Below are positions 23,303-31,906 of a DNA stretch of 64,000 nucleotides, one piece after another (positions within the stretch are counted from its first letter, which is position 1; every line of letters starts with the position of its first letter). The DNA is from Pilosibacter fragilis (GTDB taxonomy: Bacteria; Bacillota; Clostridia; Lachnospirales; Lachnospiraceae). Under the pieces are notes generated by a model. It did not search any database. It was not told the origin of the DNA and was given only the letters and a program-made list of their open reading frames with translations. The position numbers and the translations under genes are program-made. The stretch spans positions 22,813 through 86,812 of the forward strand of contig NZ_JAVYJB010000013.1 in assembly GCF_032490495.1 (NCBI RefSeq), given 5' to 3'.

Positions 23303-25156
23303 TTACCTGTTCTTCTGCGCCTCGATCTGCTCCGCCAGATCGTTTAAGTAGACCCAACGATCCATCTTTTCTTCGAGTTGCGCTTCCTTCTCTTCTTTTT
23401 CTTTCATAAGCTCATTGAGCTTTGTAAAGTTCGTCGCAGAGGCCTCGATCTCCTTCTCAAGGTTATCTACTGCCTCTTCCAGAGCGGCGATGTCATCTTC
23501 GATGGTATCCCACTCTCTCTGCTCTTTGTAGCTGAATTTCAGTTTTTTCTCCCTTGGCTTCGCGTTCCCGCGGGATGCGCTGTCTGTCTCAGCCGCGTCA
23601 TTTCCCTTATCCGCAGACTTCTTCGCTGCCGCCGGATTCTCCGCCGCGCTCTCCGCAAGCTTCGCTTCCCGCTCCGCCTTCGCCGCCTGATAGTCCGTAA
23701 ATCCGCCCTCGTACTGCTGAAGCTTTCCATCTCCCTCGAAGGCAAAAATCCTGCCGACCACGCGGTCAAGGAAATACCGGTCATGGGATACCGTGATGAC
23801 GATCCCCTGAAAGCTGTCAAGATAGTCTTCCAGGATCATCAGCGTCTGGATATCAAGGTCATTCGTCGGCTCGTCCAGAATCAGGACATTCGGTGCACTC
23901 ATGAGGATCTTTAAAAGATAAAGACGTCTTCTCTCGCCGCCGGACAGCTTCTCGATCACGGTGTACTGGACAGACGGCGGGAATAAAAACCGCTCCAGCA
24001 TCTGGGACGCGCTGATGCTGCCGTCCTTTGTCTTTACATACTCCGCAACATTCTTAATATAGTCGATGACCTTGAGGCTCGTGTCCATGTCCTCATTCTC
24101 CTGGGAGAAATAGCCGAGCTTTACAGTCTGTCCGATCTCAATTGTTCCGGAATCCGGTTTGACCCAGCCGGCGATCATCTTCATCAACGTCGATTTTCCG
24201 CTTCCGTTGGGACCAATATAGCCGATGCGGTCATCCTTTAAGAAAAAGTAGGTGTAATCCTTTACAAGGACCTTGTCCCCGTAAGATTTGCAGAGATCCG
24301 AGATCTCGATGGTGGTACGGCCGAGGCGGCTGGAGATGGACTCCATCTCGACTTTTCCGTCCTCCACCGGTCCCTTTTTATCCCGCAGTGTCTCAAACCG
24401 CTGAATTCTGCCTTTCTGCTTTGTAGAGCGGGCACGGGCGCCTCTCTGCATCCATGCGAGTTCTGTCCGCAGGATCGACTGACGTTTGCGCTCAGAGGCC
24501 TTTTCCATATCCATGCGCTCTGCCTTCAGCTCCAGAAAACCTTCATAGTTTGCCTGATAGCTGTAAAGCTTTCCGTTGTCCAGCTCCACGATCCGGTTCG
24601 TCACGCTGTCAAGGAAATACCGGTCATGGGTGATCATAAGGAGTGCACCCTTGAATTTCTTTAAATAATCTTCCAGCCAGTCCGCCATCTCACTGTCCAG
24701 ATGGTTTGTCGGCTCGTCTAAGATCAGAAGCTCCGCCGTCGATAGAAGTACAGACGCCAGCGCCGCGCGCTTCTTCTGTCCGCCGGATAAATGCTCCACC
24801 TTCTCGTTGAAATCCGGGATTCCGAGACGGTTTAACATGGATTTCGCCTGACTTTCGATATCCCAGACGTGTTCATGTCCCTCATTTTCCCTTAAAACGC
24901 TCTCCAGCACCGTCTCGCCCGGATGGAATACCGGGTTCTGAGGGAGATATCGGATATCCAGATTCCGTCCACGGACGATCCGGCCGGAGTCCGGCTCCTC
25001 AAGTCCCGCCACCAGCTTCAATAGGGTCGATTTCCCTGTTCCGTTGATTCCGATGAGACCGATTTTGTCACCTTCGTTGATGGAAAAGTCGGTGTCATCA
25101 AAGAGCAGCCGCTCCGTATATGATTTTGTCAGATGTTCTGCCGTCACTAAATTCAT
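23303..25156 (-). CDS. ABC-F family ATPase (Uup-like)
   Basis: A 617-residue cytoplasmic protein with two ABC ATPase domains and no membrane segments, as in ABC-F translation factors acting at the ribosome. Domain 1 has GINGTGKST (Walker A), LSGGQKKR and LLILDEPTNHLD; domain 2 has GPNGSGKST, LSGGERRR and LILDEPTNDLD. The interdomain linker around residues 235-290 is rich in Arg/Lys, as in other members. A charged coiled-coil C-terminal extension (about residues 500-617) resembles Uup, which binds branched DNA or ribosomes. The ribosome site is weak. Transcribed alone. Confidence 0.9.
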   Translation of the reverse strand: MNLVTAEHLTKSYTERLLFDDTDFSINEGDKIGLIGINGTGKSTLLKLVAGLEEPDSGRIVRGRNLDIRYLPQNPVFHPGETVLESVLRENEGHEHVWDIESQAKSMLNRLGIPDFNEKVEHLSGGQKKRAALASVLLSTAELLILDEPTNHLDSEMADWLEDYLKKFKGALLMITHDRYFLDSVTNRIVELDNGKLYSYQANYEGFLELKAERMDMEKASERKRQSILRTELAWMQRGARARSTKQKGRIQRFETLRDKKGPVEDGKVEMESISSRLGRTTIEISDLCKSYGDKVLVKDYTYFFLKDDRIGYIGPNGSGKSTLMKMIAGWVKPDSGTIEIGQTVKLGYFSQENEDMDTSLKVIDYIKNVAEYVKTKDGSISASQMLERFLFPPSVQYTVIEKLSGGERRRLYLLKILMSAPNVLILDEPTNDLDIQTLMILEDYLDSFQGIVITVSHDRYFLDRVVGRIFAFEGDGKLQQYEGGFTDYQAAKAEREAKLAESAAENPAAAKKSADKGNDAAETDSASRGNAKPREKKLKFSYKEQREWDTIEDDIAALEEAVDNLEKEIEASATNFTKLNELMKEKEEKEAQLEEKMDRWVYLNDLAEQIEAQKNR

Positions 25157-25333
25157 GTTATGTCAACCCACTATCACTTTCTCAATCAAAACTTTTTACC
25201 TTCATTTACGTTTTTCAATATCTGCACAAAATTCTTTAATCTGTAAATTGCGTATTCTTTCGCAGATACTTGTACACAGCTTTTATCGCTACATACCGCT
25301 ATACCTTGAGTCAGGTACTGTACCAAATCTATT

Positions 25334-26089
25334 CTATCGAATATCCAGCTCCACCGGACAATGATCGCTTCCCATCACTTCCGTATGGATCTTCGCGTCC
25401 ACAAGCCTGTCCTTCAGACTTTCTGAGACACAGAAGTAGTCGATCCGCCACCCCGCGTTCTTCGCTCTTGCCGAGAACCGGTAAGACCACCAGGAGTAGA
25501 TCCCTTCCTGATCCGGGTAAAAATATCGGAACGTATCAACAAATCCTGCCTCTAAAAGCTCCGTAAATTTCGCTCTTTCCTCATCAGAGAAACCTGCATT
25601 CTTCCGGTTCGTCTTCGGATTCTTTAAGTCGATCTCCTGATGTGCCACGTTCAGATCACCGCAGAAAATTACCGGTTTCTTCGTCTCCAGTTCCTTTAAG
25701 TACGCCCGGAATGCGTCCTCCCACTTCATCCGGTAATCGAGGCGCTTTAAGCCGTCCTGGGAATTTGGGGTATAGCAGGTGACCACATAGTATTCCGGAA
25801 ATTCTGCCGTGATCACCCGGCCCTCATGATCATGTTCCTCGATCCCAAGACCGTAGGTCACTGAGACAGGTTCTTCCTTCGTAAACATCGCCGTTCCGGA
25901 ATATCCCTTTTTCTCCGCGTAATTCCAGTACTGGTGATACCCCGGAAGCTCCAGATCCACCTGTCCTTCCTGCAACTTGCTCTCCTGGATGCAGAAAATA
26001 TCCGCTTCCGTCTCCTTCAAATATTCTAAAAATCCCTTCCCCAGGCAGGCACGAAGCCCGTTTACATTCCAGGAAATCATTTTTTTCAT
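25334..26089 (-). CDS. xth: Exodeoxyribonuclease III
   Basis: A 251-residue AP endonuclease and 3'-5' exonuclease of base-excision repair. Start at MKKMISWNVNGLRAC follows GGAGAAGTTGTCT; an upstream in-frame start would add 33 residues without support. Motifs of the ExoIII/APE1 family are all present: WNVNGLRA, CIQESKLQEGQ (metal Glu), YSGTAMFTKEEP, FCGDLNVAHQEIDL (catalytic Asp and Asn) and the final MGSDHCPVELDI (catalytic His). Length equals that of other bacterial family members. It is transcribed alone. Confidence 0.96.
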   Translation of the reverse strand: MKKMISWNVNGLRACLGKGFLEYLKETEADIFCIQESKLQEGQVDLELPGYHQYWNYAEKKGYSGTAMFTKEEPVSVTYGLGIEEHDHEGRVITAEFPEYYVVTCYTPNSQDGLKRLDYRMKWEDAFRAYLKELETKKPVIFCGDLNVAHQEIDLKNPKTNRKNAGFSDEERAKFTELLEAGFVDTFRYFYPDQEGIYSWWSYRFSARAKNAGWRIDYFCVSESLKDRLVDAKIHTEVMGSDHCPVELDIR

Positions 26090-26255
26090 AGACAACTTCT
26101 CCGTTTCTATCGCACTTTTTCGGCCACCGGACTGCTCCGGATTTTCTTCGATAAATGTCGGAACATTCAGAAAATGTGTGGCCCGCATATAGGTTCAGTA
26201 TAACATTATTCCTAATGTTTTACCATCGAAAAAATAATCCCACATTCCTGTTACA

Positions 26256-26301
26256 TAAAAAAACAGGTCCCCACACAGCATACCGCCATATGAGGACCTG
26301 T
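26256..26301 (-). terminator. Terminator of the SsuABC-type/nucleoside phosphorylase operon
   Basis: On the minus strand ACAGGTCC (26301-26294) pairs with GGACCTGT (26270-26263) and is followed by at least six T. It lies seven bases after the permease stop. Confidence 0.85.
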
Positions 26302-26307
26302 CTATTT

Positions 26308-27087
26308 TCAGCCTACCACACTCTTATCGATCACTTTCCAGTAAAGCGCCTTTTTCTCGATCAGCTCTGAGATCAGGTAAAGCGCCAGACCGATCACACT
26401 TAAAAGAATGACCGCATTCAGGATCATCTTGATATCGTATGTCTCACTACCCAGCGTAAGCAGATATCCAAGACCTGCTTTCGCTCCGATCATCTCACCG
26501 ATGACCGCGCCTGTCATCGCCTGCGTTAAGGCAAGCTTAATTCCGGATAACATCATCTCGATCGAATACGGAACTTCGATCTTACAGAAGGTCTGCCATT
26601 TGCTGGCCTTTAACACCTTCATCAGATTGTATACATTATCCTCTATGGAGCGGATCGCCGATACCTCATTGATCATGATCGGGAACGATACGACCAGAAT
26701 AACTAACGCCGCCTTGGATTCGATTCCGAGTCCCATCCAGAGGATGAAAAGCGGTGCCAGAGAGATCTTCGGGGCTGTCTGGATAATGATGACGAACGGC
26801 ATGATCAGACGCTCAATAAAGCGGATCTTCGCCATAATATAGCCGAGAACCAGTCCGATCACGATACCGATCGCCGTTCCCACCAGGATCTCTTCCATTG
26901 TGACGCGGATATGTTTCATCACATCACCGCTCACAAACAGCTTTACCATCGAGTTCGCCAGCTCTGCCGGACCGGGAAGCAGGTAGTTCGGTACATGAAA
27001 GATCCGGATATACAGTTCCCACACGATCAGAAACAGCGGCAGAAACAGTGCCGGAAGAATGGTTTTTCTATATTTTCTGTAAAACAT
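26308..27087 (-). CDS. ABC transporter permease (SsuC/TauC type), second of two
   Basis: A 259-residue inner-membrane permease with about six hydrophobic helices and the BPD_transp_1 coupling motif region EVPYSIEMMLSGIKLALTQAMTGAVIGEM. It belongs to the nitrate/sulfonate/taurine group of importers. It is the last gene of the operon running from the IclR regulator, and differs from the other permease at 29248-30030, so the transporter probably has a heterodimeric membrane domain. Start follows GAGGTGAGAG. See the binding protein for substrate discussion. Confidence 0.9.
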   Translation of the reverse strand: MFYRKYRKTILPALFLPLFLIVWELYIRIFHVPNYLLPGPAELANSMVKLFVSGDVMKHIRVTMEEILVGTAIGIVIGLVLGYIMAKIRFIERLIMPFVIIIQTAPKISLAPLFILWMGLGIESKAALVILVVSFPIMINEVSAIRSIEDNVYNLMKVLKASKWQTFCKIEVPYSIEMMLSGIKLALTQAMTGAVIGEMIGAKAGLGYLLTLGSETYDIKMILNAVILLSVIGLALYLISELIEKKALYWKVIDKSVVG

Positions 27088-27130
27088 CTCTCACCTCATA
27101 GCTCTTCCCGTCCGAAGCGGGGAAAATTCT

Positions 27131-28228
27131 TTATTTTGCCGGTGTGTAAAGGAGTTCAGATGCATCGAAGGTCTCGTCGATATTGCCAATCTCCTTGGAC
27201 TCATCGATCAGTGCCTGCCACTTCTCCGGGTTTGACGCGCCGATTCCGTTTTCCTTCGTGTAATCGCTCTGCCATAAGGTCTTTACGAATACATCGTTTA
27301 AGATCTGGACAACAACATCTCTCTTCTCAGCGAAGGTCGGTGCATATTTCTCGATGGACATATCAACAGCTTCCTCAACGTGACCGTCGATGATGTACTC
27401 GATCGCTTTGTTTAACGCGCGGCAGAATCCGTCAACAGTCTCCGGATCCTCTGCTACTAACTTGTCGCCTGCAACTAATACGTTGCCGAAGGACGGAAGG
27501 AACTGGTCGCATGTGATCTCGCTTGCCGCGTAACCGGAGTTGTTTAACTCGATGGTTCTGAGTTTGGAGAACACGATCGCGTCAACCTGACCCTCTGTGA
27601 GTGCTGTCAGAATTGCGCCTGTACCAACGATCTCAACCTGTACATCGTCGATTGTAAGGCCTGCAGACTCCATAGCTGCCTGGAGCTGGAAGTAGTTTGC
27701 GCTTCCAAGGCTTGTAACTGCTACTTTTTTACCCTTTAAGTCAGCCGGTGTGCTGATTCCGGAATCGCTTCCGAAGATGATCGCGCCGAGGCCTTCCTGA
27801 TAGGTTGTATGAACAACTTTAACCGGGATACCCTGTGCCTTTGCCGCTACAACTGCATCTGCGTTCGGGAAACCGAACTCAACATTTCCTGCTGCAACGT
27901 TCTTTACGATATCGGCTGCTGCTGCATAATAGAATTCAACATTCAGTCCCTCTTCCGCAAAATATCCGTTCTCCTGCGCAAGGTATAACGGTGCGTAATA
28001 CGGAACTGCGGAACCATCGATCTGGATGGAAACCGTCTTTAAATCGCCTGTGTCCTTTGCTTCTGCCGCCGTTGTCTCCTCAGCCTTTGTCTCCTCTGCG
28101 GCTGTCGTTGCCTCTGCGGTCGTTGCTGCTGCTTCGCTTGCTTTGCCTGCGCTCTCAGAGCTGCATCCTGCGAGCATGGACACTGCCATTGCCGCTGTCA
28201 GTACGGTTGCAAGAATTTTTTTCTTCAT
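27131..28228 (-). CDS. ABC transporter substrate-binding lipoprotein (NMT1/THI5-like)
   Basis: A 365-residue binding lipoprotein: signal peptide with SMLAGCSSE lipobox (Cys22), an acidic ETTAAE-type linker to about residue 60, then an SsuA/THI5-like domain (PYYAPLYLAQENGYFAEEGL, NVEFGFPNADAVVAAKAQG, DLKGKKVAVTSLGS). The NMT1/THI5 group binds small aromatic or pyrimidine-like compounds, sulfonates or riboflavin precursors. A nucleoside phosphorylase sits inside the same operon, which points to a nucleobase or nucleoside-related ligand (inference). Start follows AAGGAGAAGGAGAG. Confidence 0.9.
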   Translation of the reverse strand: MKKKILATVLTAAMAVSMLAGCSSESAGKASEAAATTAEATTAAEETKAEETTAAEAKDTGDLKTVSIQIDGSAVPYYAPLYLAQENGYFAEEGLNVEFYYAAAADIVKNVAAGNVEFGFPNADAVVAAKAQGIPVKVVHTTYQEGLGAIIFGSDSGISTPADLKGKKVAVTSLGSANYFQLQAAMESAGLTIDDVQVEIVGTGAILTALTEGQVDAIVFSKLRTIELNNSGYAASEITCDQFLPSFGNVLVAGDKLVAEDPETVDGFCRALNKAIEYIIDGHVEEAVDMSIEKYAPTFAEKRDVVVQILNDVFVKTLWQSDYTKENGIGASNPEKWQALIDESKEIGNIDETFDASELLYTPAK

Positions 28229-28385
28229 GGTACTCTCCTTCTCCTTTTTATAAATACATTGGTTCTTTGTCTTACCGGAACTGTATTTCCGGCATCTATA
28301 ATTTCCCTCGCCATTTTTGGCCGGGTCATTATCTATATTTTATTTGATTGCGGTCAGCGGGCGGGCCCGCAGACCTTACAATCCG

Positions 28386-29177
28386 TTACTTTCTGTGCAG
28401 ATATTCCTTATAAAGCTTTTCTCCCGCGGCAAGAGCCGTTCTGCACATCTCCTTCTGGGCCGGTTCAAAATCCACCAGCCACTGGTCCGTGATCCGGTTG
28501 CAGTGTACTGCACAGATGCTTCCGGAAAGAACATTGTTTAACGATGCCAGCGTAAAGATCGTCTCCGCCTCCATCTCCATGTTCAGAATGTTCCATTTTT
28601 CATACTGTTCCAGAACAGCATTTTCATCATATCCTGTCTCAAACGGCATCTGACGTCCCTGTCCGTGATAGAAGGAACCGACCGACATACAGATTCCCAT
28701 GGAATATTCGTTCTTTCTCTCCTCACACGCGCGCTTTAAGCAATCCAGCACTTCAAATGAGGCTAATGCCGGATACTCAGACGGAGCGTAGAAGCAGGAA
28801 GCACCGCCTTTCCGGACGGCACCCGTGTTCAAGACCATCGCCCCGCACGGTACTTCTTCTTTCAGCACGCCGGTCCCGCCGATGCGGATCAGAGCTTTCG
28901 CGCCGAGAGCGATCAGCTGGAGCACAGCGATCTCCGTTGACGGACCACCGATTCCGGTCGAGCACACTGTAACTTTGATTCCGTTGTAATATCCGGTTCC
29001 AACCACATATTCCCGGTAGTTGCTGACGATCTTATAATCCTCTAAAAGATCCTCGAACATGGCAACGCGCCCCGGATCACCCGGAAGCAGTACGATCTCT
29101 CCGATCTCCTCAGCCGTACACTGGATATGCGGCATTTTTCCATTCATCGTCGGTGATGAAGCCGATGTAAAATTCAC
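28386..29177 (-). CDS. Nucleoside phosphorylase (uridine/purine phosphorylase, PNP_UDP family)
   Basis: A ~263-residue enzyme that splits a nucleoside with phosphate into the base and ribose-1-phosphate. Family motifs include VLLPGDPGRVAMFEDLL (phosphate loop), VCSTGIGGPSTEIAVLQL, ALIRIGGTGVLKEEV and ILNMEMEAETIFTLAS (ribose-binding MEMExE). The GTG start is preferred because GGGAGG lies eight bases upstream; the ATG two codons earlier is too close to that site. It is cotranscribed with an ABC importer (permease, ATPase upstream; binding protein, permease downstream), so its substrate is probably the imported compound. Uridine versus purine specificity is not resolved. Confidence 0.9.
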   Translation of the reverse strand: MNFTSASSPTMNGKMPHIQCTAEEIGEIVLLPGDPGRVAMFEDLLEDYKIVSNYREYVVGTGYYNGIKVTVCSTGIGGPSTEIAVLQLIALGAKALIRIGGTGVLKEEVPCGAMVLNTGAVRKGGASCFYAPSEYPALASFEVLDCLKRACEERKNEYSMGICMSVGSFYHGQGRQMPFETGYDENAVLEQYEKWNILNMEMEAETIFTLASLNNVLSGSICAVHCNRITDQWLVDFEPAQKEMCRTALAAGEKLYKEYLHRK

Positions 29178-29247
29178 ACTCATTTCCTCCCAAAATCTTT
29201 CTCTCATTCAGCACACCGCATTTCTGTCAGAAGCGGCGGGCTGAGCA

Positions 29248-30030
29248 CTAATTTTTCGATTCGTGCCAGTACAGGAACTTATCCTCCAGCACACTGATCA
29301 CCTGATACGTCGCGATTCCCAGAATGATCGTGACGATGATGCCCGCGAGCAGCATCGGGGTGTCATAGGTCGATGACGCGTAAGTCAGGATATATCCGAG
29401 ACCCTGTTTTCCGGACATCCATTCGGCAACGATCGCACCGATGACTGCCTGAACGATACCGACCTTCAGACTTGCAAACAGCGCCGGTAATGAATACTGC
29501 ATTTCAACCTGTGAAAACACCTGCCATTTTGACGCTTTTAAGATCTTCATCAGGTTTCTGACATCCGGCGGGATCGATTCCAAACCCAGCATCATTCCCG
29601 ACAATACCGGGAACAGGACCATGGATATGATCAAAACAACCTTTGATACGAGTCCGATTCCGAACCATACGACGAATAACGGGACAAGTGCGATCTTCGG
29701 TGCCGTCTGAAGGAAGATCAGGTACGGCATCAGCATCGTTTTTAAGGCATCGATCTTGATAAACACATATCCGAGAACAATTCCTAAAAAGGCGCCGATC
29801 ACAAATCCGAGAATGACCTCATAAGTCGTCGTCCAGAGATGTGCGTATACAGTTCCTTTTACAAACATTTTGACAAGGCTGCTCCAGACCTTCGGCGGAG
29901 ACGGCAGGATGTACGCCGGGACATGCTTTACCGCAACGTAGATCCACCAGAGCGCGATAAACACGCCGACGGAAAGCGCGTATTCCCCGATGGTTCTCAG
30001 GAGTCCCTGAAGTTTTCCGTTCTTTTTCAT
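29248..30030 (-). CDS. ABC transporter permease (SsuC/TauC type), first of two
   Basis: A 260-residue inner-membrane permease with six predicted helices and the coupling-loop region QVEMQYSLPALFASLKVGIVQAVIGAIVAEWM. It overlaps the ATPase stop by four bases, indicating translational coupling, and follows GAGGGGGATCATCGG. It is homologous to but distinct from the permease at 26308-27087; a heterodimeric translocation pore is the simplest reading. Confidence 0.9.
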   Translation of the reverse strand: MKKNGKLQGLLRTIGEYALSVGVFIALWWIYVAVKHVPAYILPSPPKVWSSLVKMFVKGTVYAHLWTTTYEVILGFVIGAFLGIVLGYVFIKIDALKTMLMPYLIFLQTAPKIALVPLFVVWFGIGLVSKVVLIISMVLFPVLSGMMLGLESIPPDVRNLMKILKASKWQVFSQVEMQYSLPALFASLKVGIVQAVIGAIVAEWMSGKQGLGYILTYASSTYDTPMLLAGIIVTIILGIATYQVISVLEDKFLYWHESKN

Positions 30031-30773
30031 CCGATGATCCCCCTCAGATACTTATTGTATTCCGTGAACTTCGGATCATTTCTCGTTGCCTCTCCCCTTG
30101 GACGCGGCAGATCGATCTCCACCATCTCCTTGACTCTTCCCGGTCTCGCAGACATGACGAGAACGCGGTCCGACAGGAAGGTGGCTTCCTCGATGCTGTG
30201 GGTAACGAAAATAACCGTCTTTTTCGTCTTCTGCCAGATCTTTAAAAGCTCCTCATTTAAGTGGTCACGGGTCAGGGCATCCAAAGCTCCGAAGGGCTCA
30301 TCCATCAGAAGTAACGGAGCGTCATAGGAAAGCGCCCGGACGATGGACACACGCTGTTTCATACCGCCGGAAAGCTCTCTCGGAAGCGCAGTCTTAAACT
30401 CCGAAAGCCCTGCAAGTTCCAGGAGCTCGTCAAGCTTCTCTTCATTCTCTTTCGTCTGCTTTTTCTGGATCACTAACGGAAATTCTGCATTCTGTCTCAC
30501 ATTCTTCCACGGGAGCAGAACAGAATCCTGAAAAACGAATCCCATCTGCTGATCTGCCCCGTCCCGGTACTCGATCATACCGGAGGTCGGTTTATCAAGG
30601 TTTCCAATGATCCGCAAAAGTGTTGATTTCCCACAGCCGGACGGGCCGATGATAGAAATAAACTCCCCCGGACGGATCTGGAGGTTGATATCCTTCAGTG
30701 CGATCGTATCCTCTTTTAAGAGGTTGCTGTACACCTTATTTAAGCCCTTTAACTCTACACTATACTCGCTCAT
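30027..30773 (-). CDS. ABC transporter ATP-binding protein (SsuB/TauB type)
   Basis: A 248-residue ATPase of the nitrate/sulfonate/taurine importer group with GPSGCGKSTLLRII (Walker A), a Q-loop in GFVFQDSVLLPWKN, LSGGMKQRVSIVRAL (signature) and LLLMDEPFGALD (Walker B). The ending VEIDLPRPRG is typical of the group. It energises the two permeases of the operon. It starts 18 bases after the IclR stop, with AAAAAGGAGATTTGTT as ribosome site. Confidence 0.94.
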   Translation of the reverse strand: MSEYSVELKGLNKVYSNLLKEDTIALKDINLQIRPGEFISIIGPSGCGKSTLLRIIGNLDKPTSGMIEYRDGADQQMGFVFQDSVLLPWKNVRQNAEFPLVIQKKQTKENEEKLDELLELAGLSEFKTALPRELSGGMKQRVSIVRALSYDAPLLLMDEPFGALDALTRDHLNEELLKIWQKTKKTVIFVTHSIEEATFLSDRVLVMSARPGRVKEMVEIDLPRPRGEATRNDPKFTEYNKYLRGIIG

Positions 30774-30791
30774 AACAAATCTCCTTTTTTT

Positions 30792-31529
30792 CTATCGGAT
30801 CGCCTCGGAAATTTCTTTCGCACATTCCTTAAGCTGACAGATCCTCCGGAACATTTTTTCCGTATCTCCATCCTTCATGGACGTAAACGCGATCGCAGCC
30901 GCCAGCTCTCCGTTTCTGTCAAATACCGGGCACGCCGCGCCGAGGATCCCCATTTGTAATTCCTCGTCAATGACCGCATATCCCTGATTGTGAATGCGAT
31001 CCAGCTCTTCATTCAGCTCCTTCAGATCCGTCTTCGTATTCGGTGTCGTTTTCGTGCGTTTCTCACGATCAAGAATATCCAATGCTTCGCTCCGGTTCAT
31101 ATAAGCCATAAAAACACGGCCGGCCGATGTGGAATAGAACGGGATCTCATGTCCGATCTTAACCATATACATATTGGAATCGCCGCGTTCGCTGCATGCC
31201 ACATTCATCACAGCTCCATGCTCCATGATGCAGAGAACCACATTCCGGTCAATCTTTTCCGCCAGTCTGCGCATAGGCATCTGTGCCGCCTGCGTCAGCG
31301 CACTTCCCTTTACGACACCGGTGGCGATTGCGCAGATCTTATACCCAAGACGATATTTTTTCGTATGTTCGTCCTGAACGACAAAATGATTTCCCTTTAA
31401 GCTTGAAAGGATCCTGTGAGTGGAGCTTGCCGGGATCCCAAGCTGCTCCGCCAGATCCGTCACCGACATTCCATTCATATTTTGGCTCAGTATTTCCAGG
31501 GCATTCAATGCCCGGTCGATCAATTGCAT
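30792..31529 (-). CDS. IclR family transcriptional regulator
   Basis: A 245-residue regulator: N-terminal winged helix (NALEILSQNMNGMSVTDLAE, ASSTHRILSSLKGN) and C-terminal IclR effector domain (VNVACSERGDSNMYMVKIG, PFYSTSAGRVFMAYM). Start is set at the ATG after GGAGGAGACT. It is the first gene of the transporter and phosphorylase operon. The promoter at 31657-31685 is followed and preceded by arrays of TTCCG/CGGAA half-sites (31610-31644, 31756-31811), the expected operator type for this family, so autoregulation is likely. The effector may be a nucleoside or its base. Confidence 0.92.
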   Translation of the reverse strand: MQLIDRALNALEILSQNMNGMSVTDLAEQLGIPASSTHRILSSLKGNHFVVQDEHTKKYRLGYKICAIATGVVKGSALTQAAQMPMRRLAEKIDRNVVLCIMEHGAVMNVACSERGDSNMYMVKIGHEIPFYSTSAGRVFMAYMNRSEALDILDREKRTKTTPNTKTDLKELNEELDRIHNQGYAVIDEELQMGILGAACPVFDRNGELAAAIAFTSMKDGDTEKMFRRICQLKECAKEISEAIR

Positions 31530-31609
31530 AGTCTCCTCCAATTTCTGTAATGTGCGCAGCCACAGGATCCGTGGCTGGCTTATGTCAATGAGTTATCGTT
31601 TCTATGCTA

Positions 31610-31644
31610 TTCCGCGTAGCGGAATACTGTTCCGTTTATCGAAA
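31610..31644. promoter_or_regulatory. IclR operator array 1 (proximal)
   Basis: Half-sites TTCCG (31610), CGGAA (31620), TTCCG (31630) and CGAAA (31640) recur every 10 bases with alternating orientation. The array lies just after the predicted transcription start of the iclR operon, a position suited to repression. Confidence 0.65.
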
Positions 31645-31656
31645 TATTACAATTTC

Positions 31657-31685
31657 ATTTTAGCATTATCCAATCTTCAATGCAA
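31657..31685 (-). promoter_or_regulatory. Promoter of the IclR-ABC-phosphorylase operon
   Basis: On the minus strand TTGCAT (31685-31680), 17 bases, TAAAAT (31662-31657). The predicted start near 31650 leaves a leader of about 120 bases. Confidence 0.55.
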
Positions 31686-31755
31686 AGCTTTTGCTACATC
31701 GAGCCGGAGTTTTGGCATATGCTACAATTCCCCTATTTTTTTTCGTATAATTTCA

Positions 31756-31811
31756 CGGAAACATGTTCCGGTCAGCGGAAAATCAGGTTTTTGTCATTCC
31801 GTGGCATGGAA
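31756..31811. promoter_or_regulatory. IclR operator array 2 (distal)
   Basis: CGGAA (31756), TTCCG (31766) and CGGAA (31776) are again 10 bases apart, and a further palindrome TTCCG-N5-TGGAA lies at 31797-31811. The array is about 70-125 bases upstream of the -35 box. Confidence 0.6.
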
Positions 31812-31834
31812 AAAGGAGGCAATACTCTGCCCCC
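31810..31834 (-). terminator. Terminator of the adenosine deaminase operon
   Basis: On the minus strand GGGGGCA and TGCCTCC form a seven-base stem with one G-T pair, followed by five T. It lies about 75 bases after the deaminase stop and partly overlaps the last distal operator site. Confidence 0.6.
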
Positions 31835-31906
31835 TTGCATTCACACATTTCCATCTTATGATTCTTTGATGCCGGATTGCTATATGCTTTTCGCTCCGAT
31901 ATCCTG

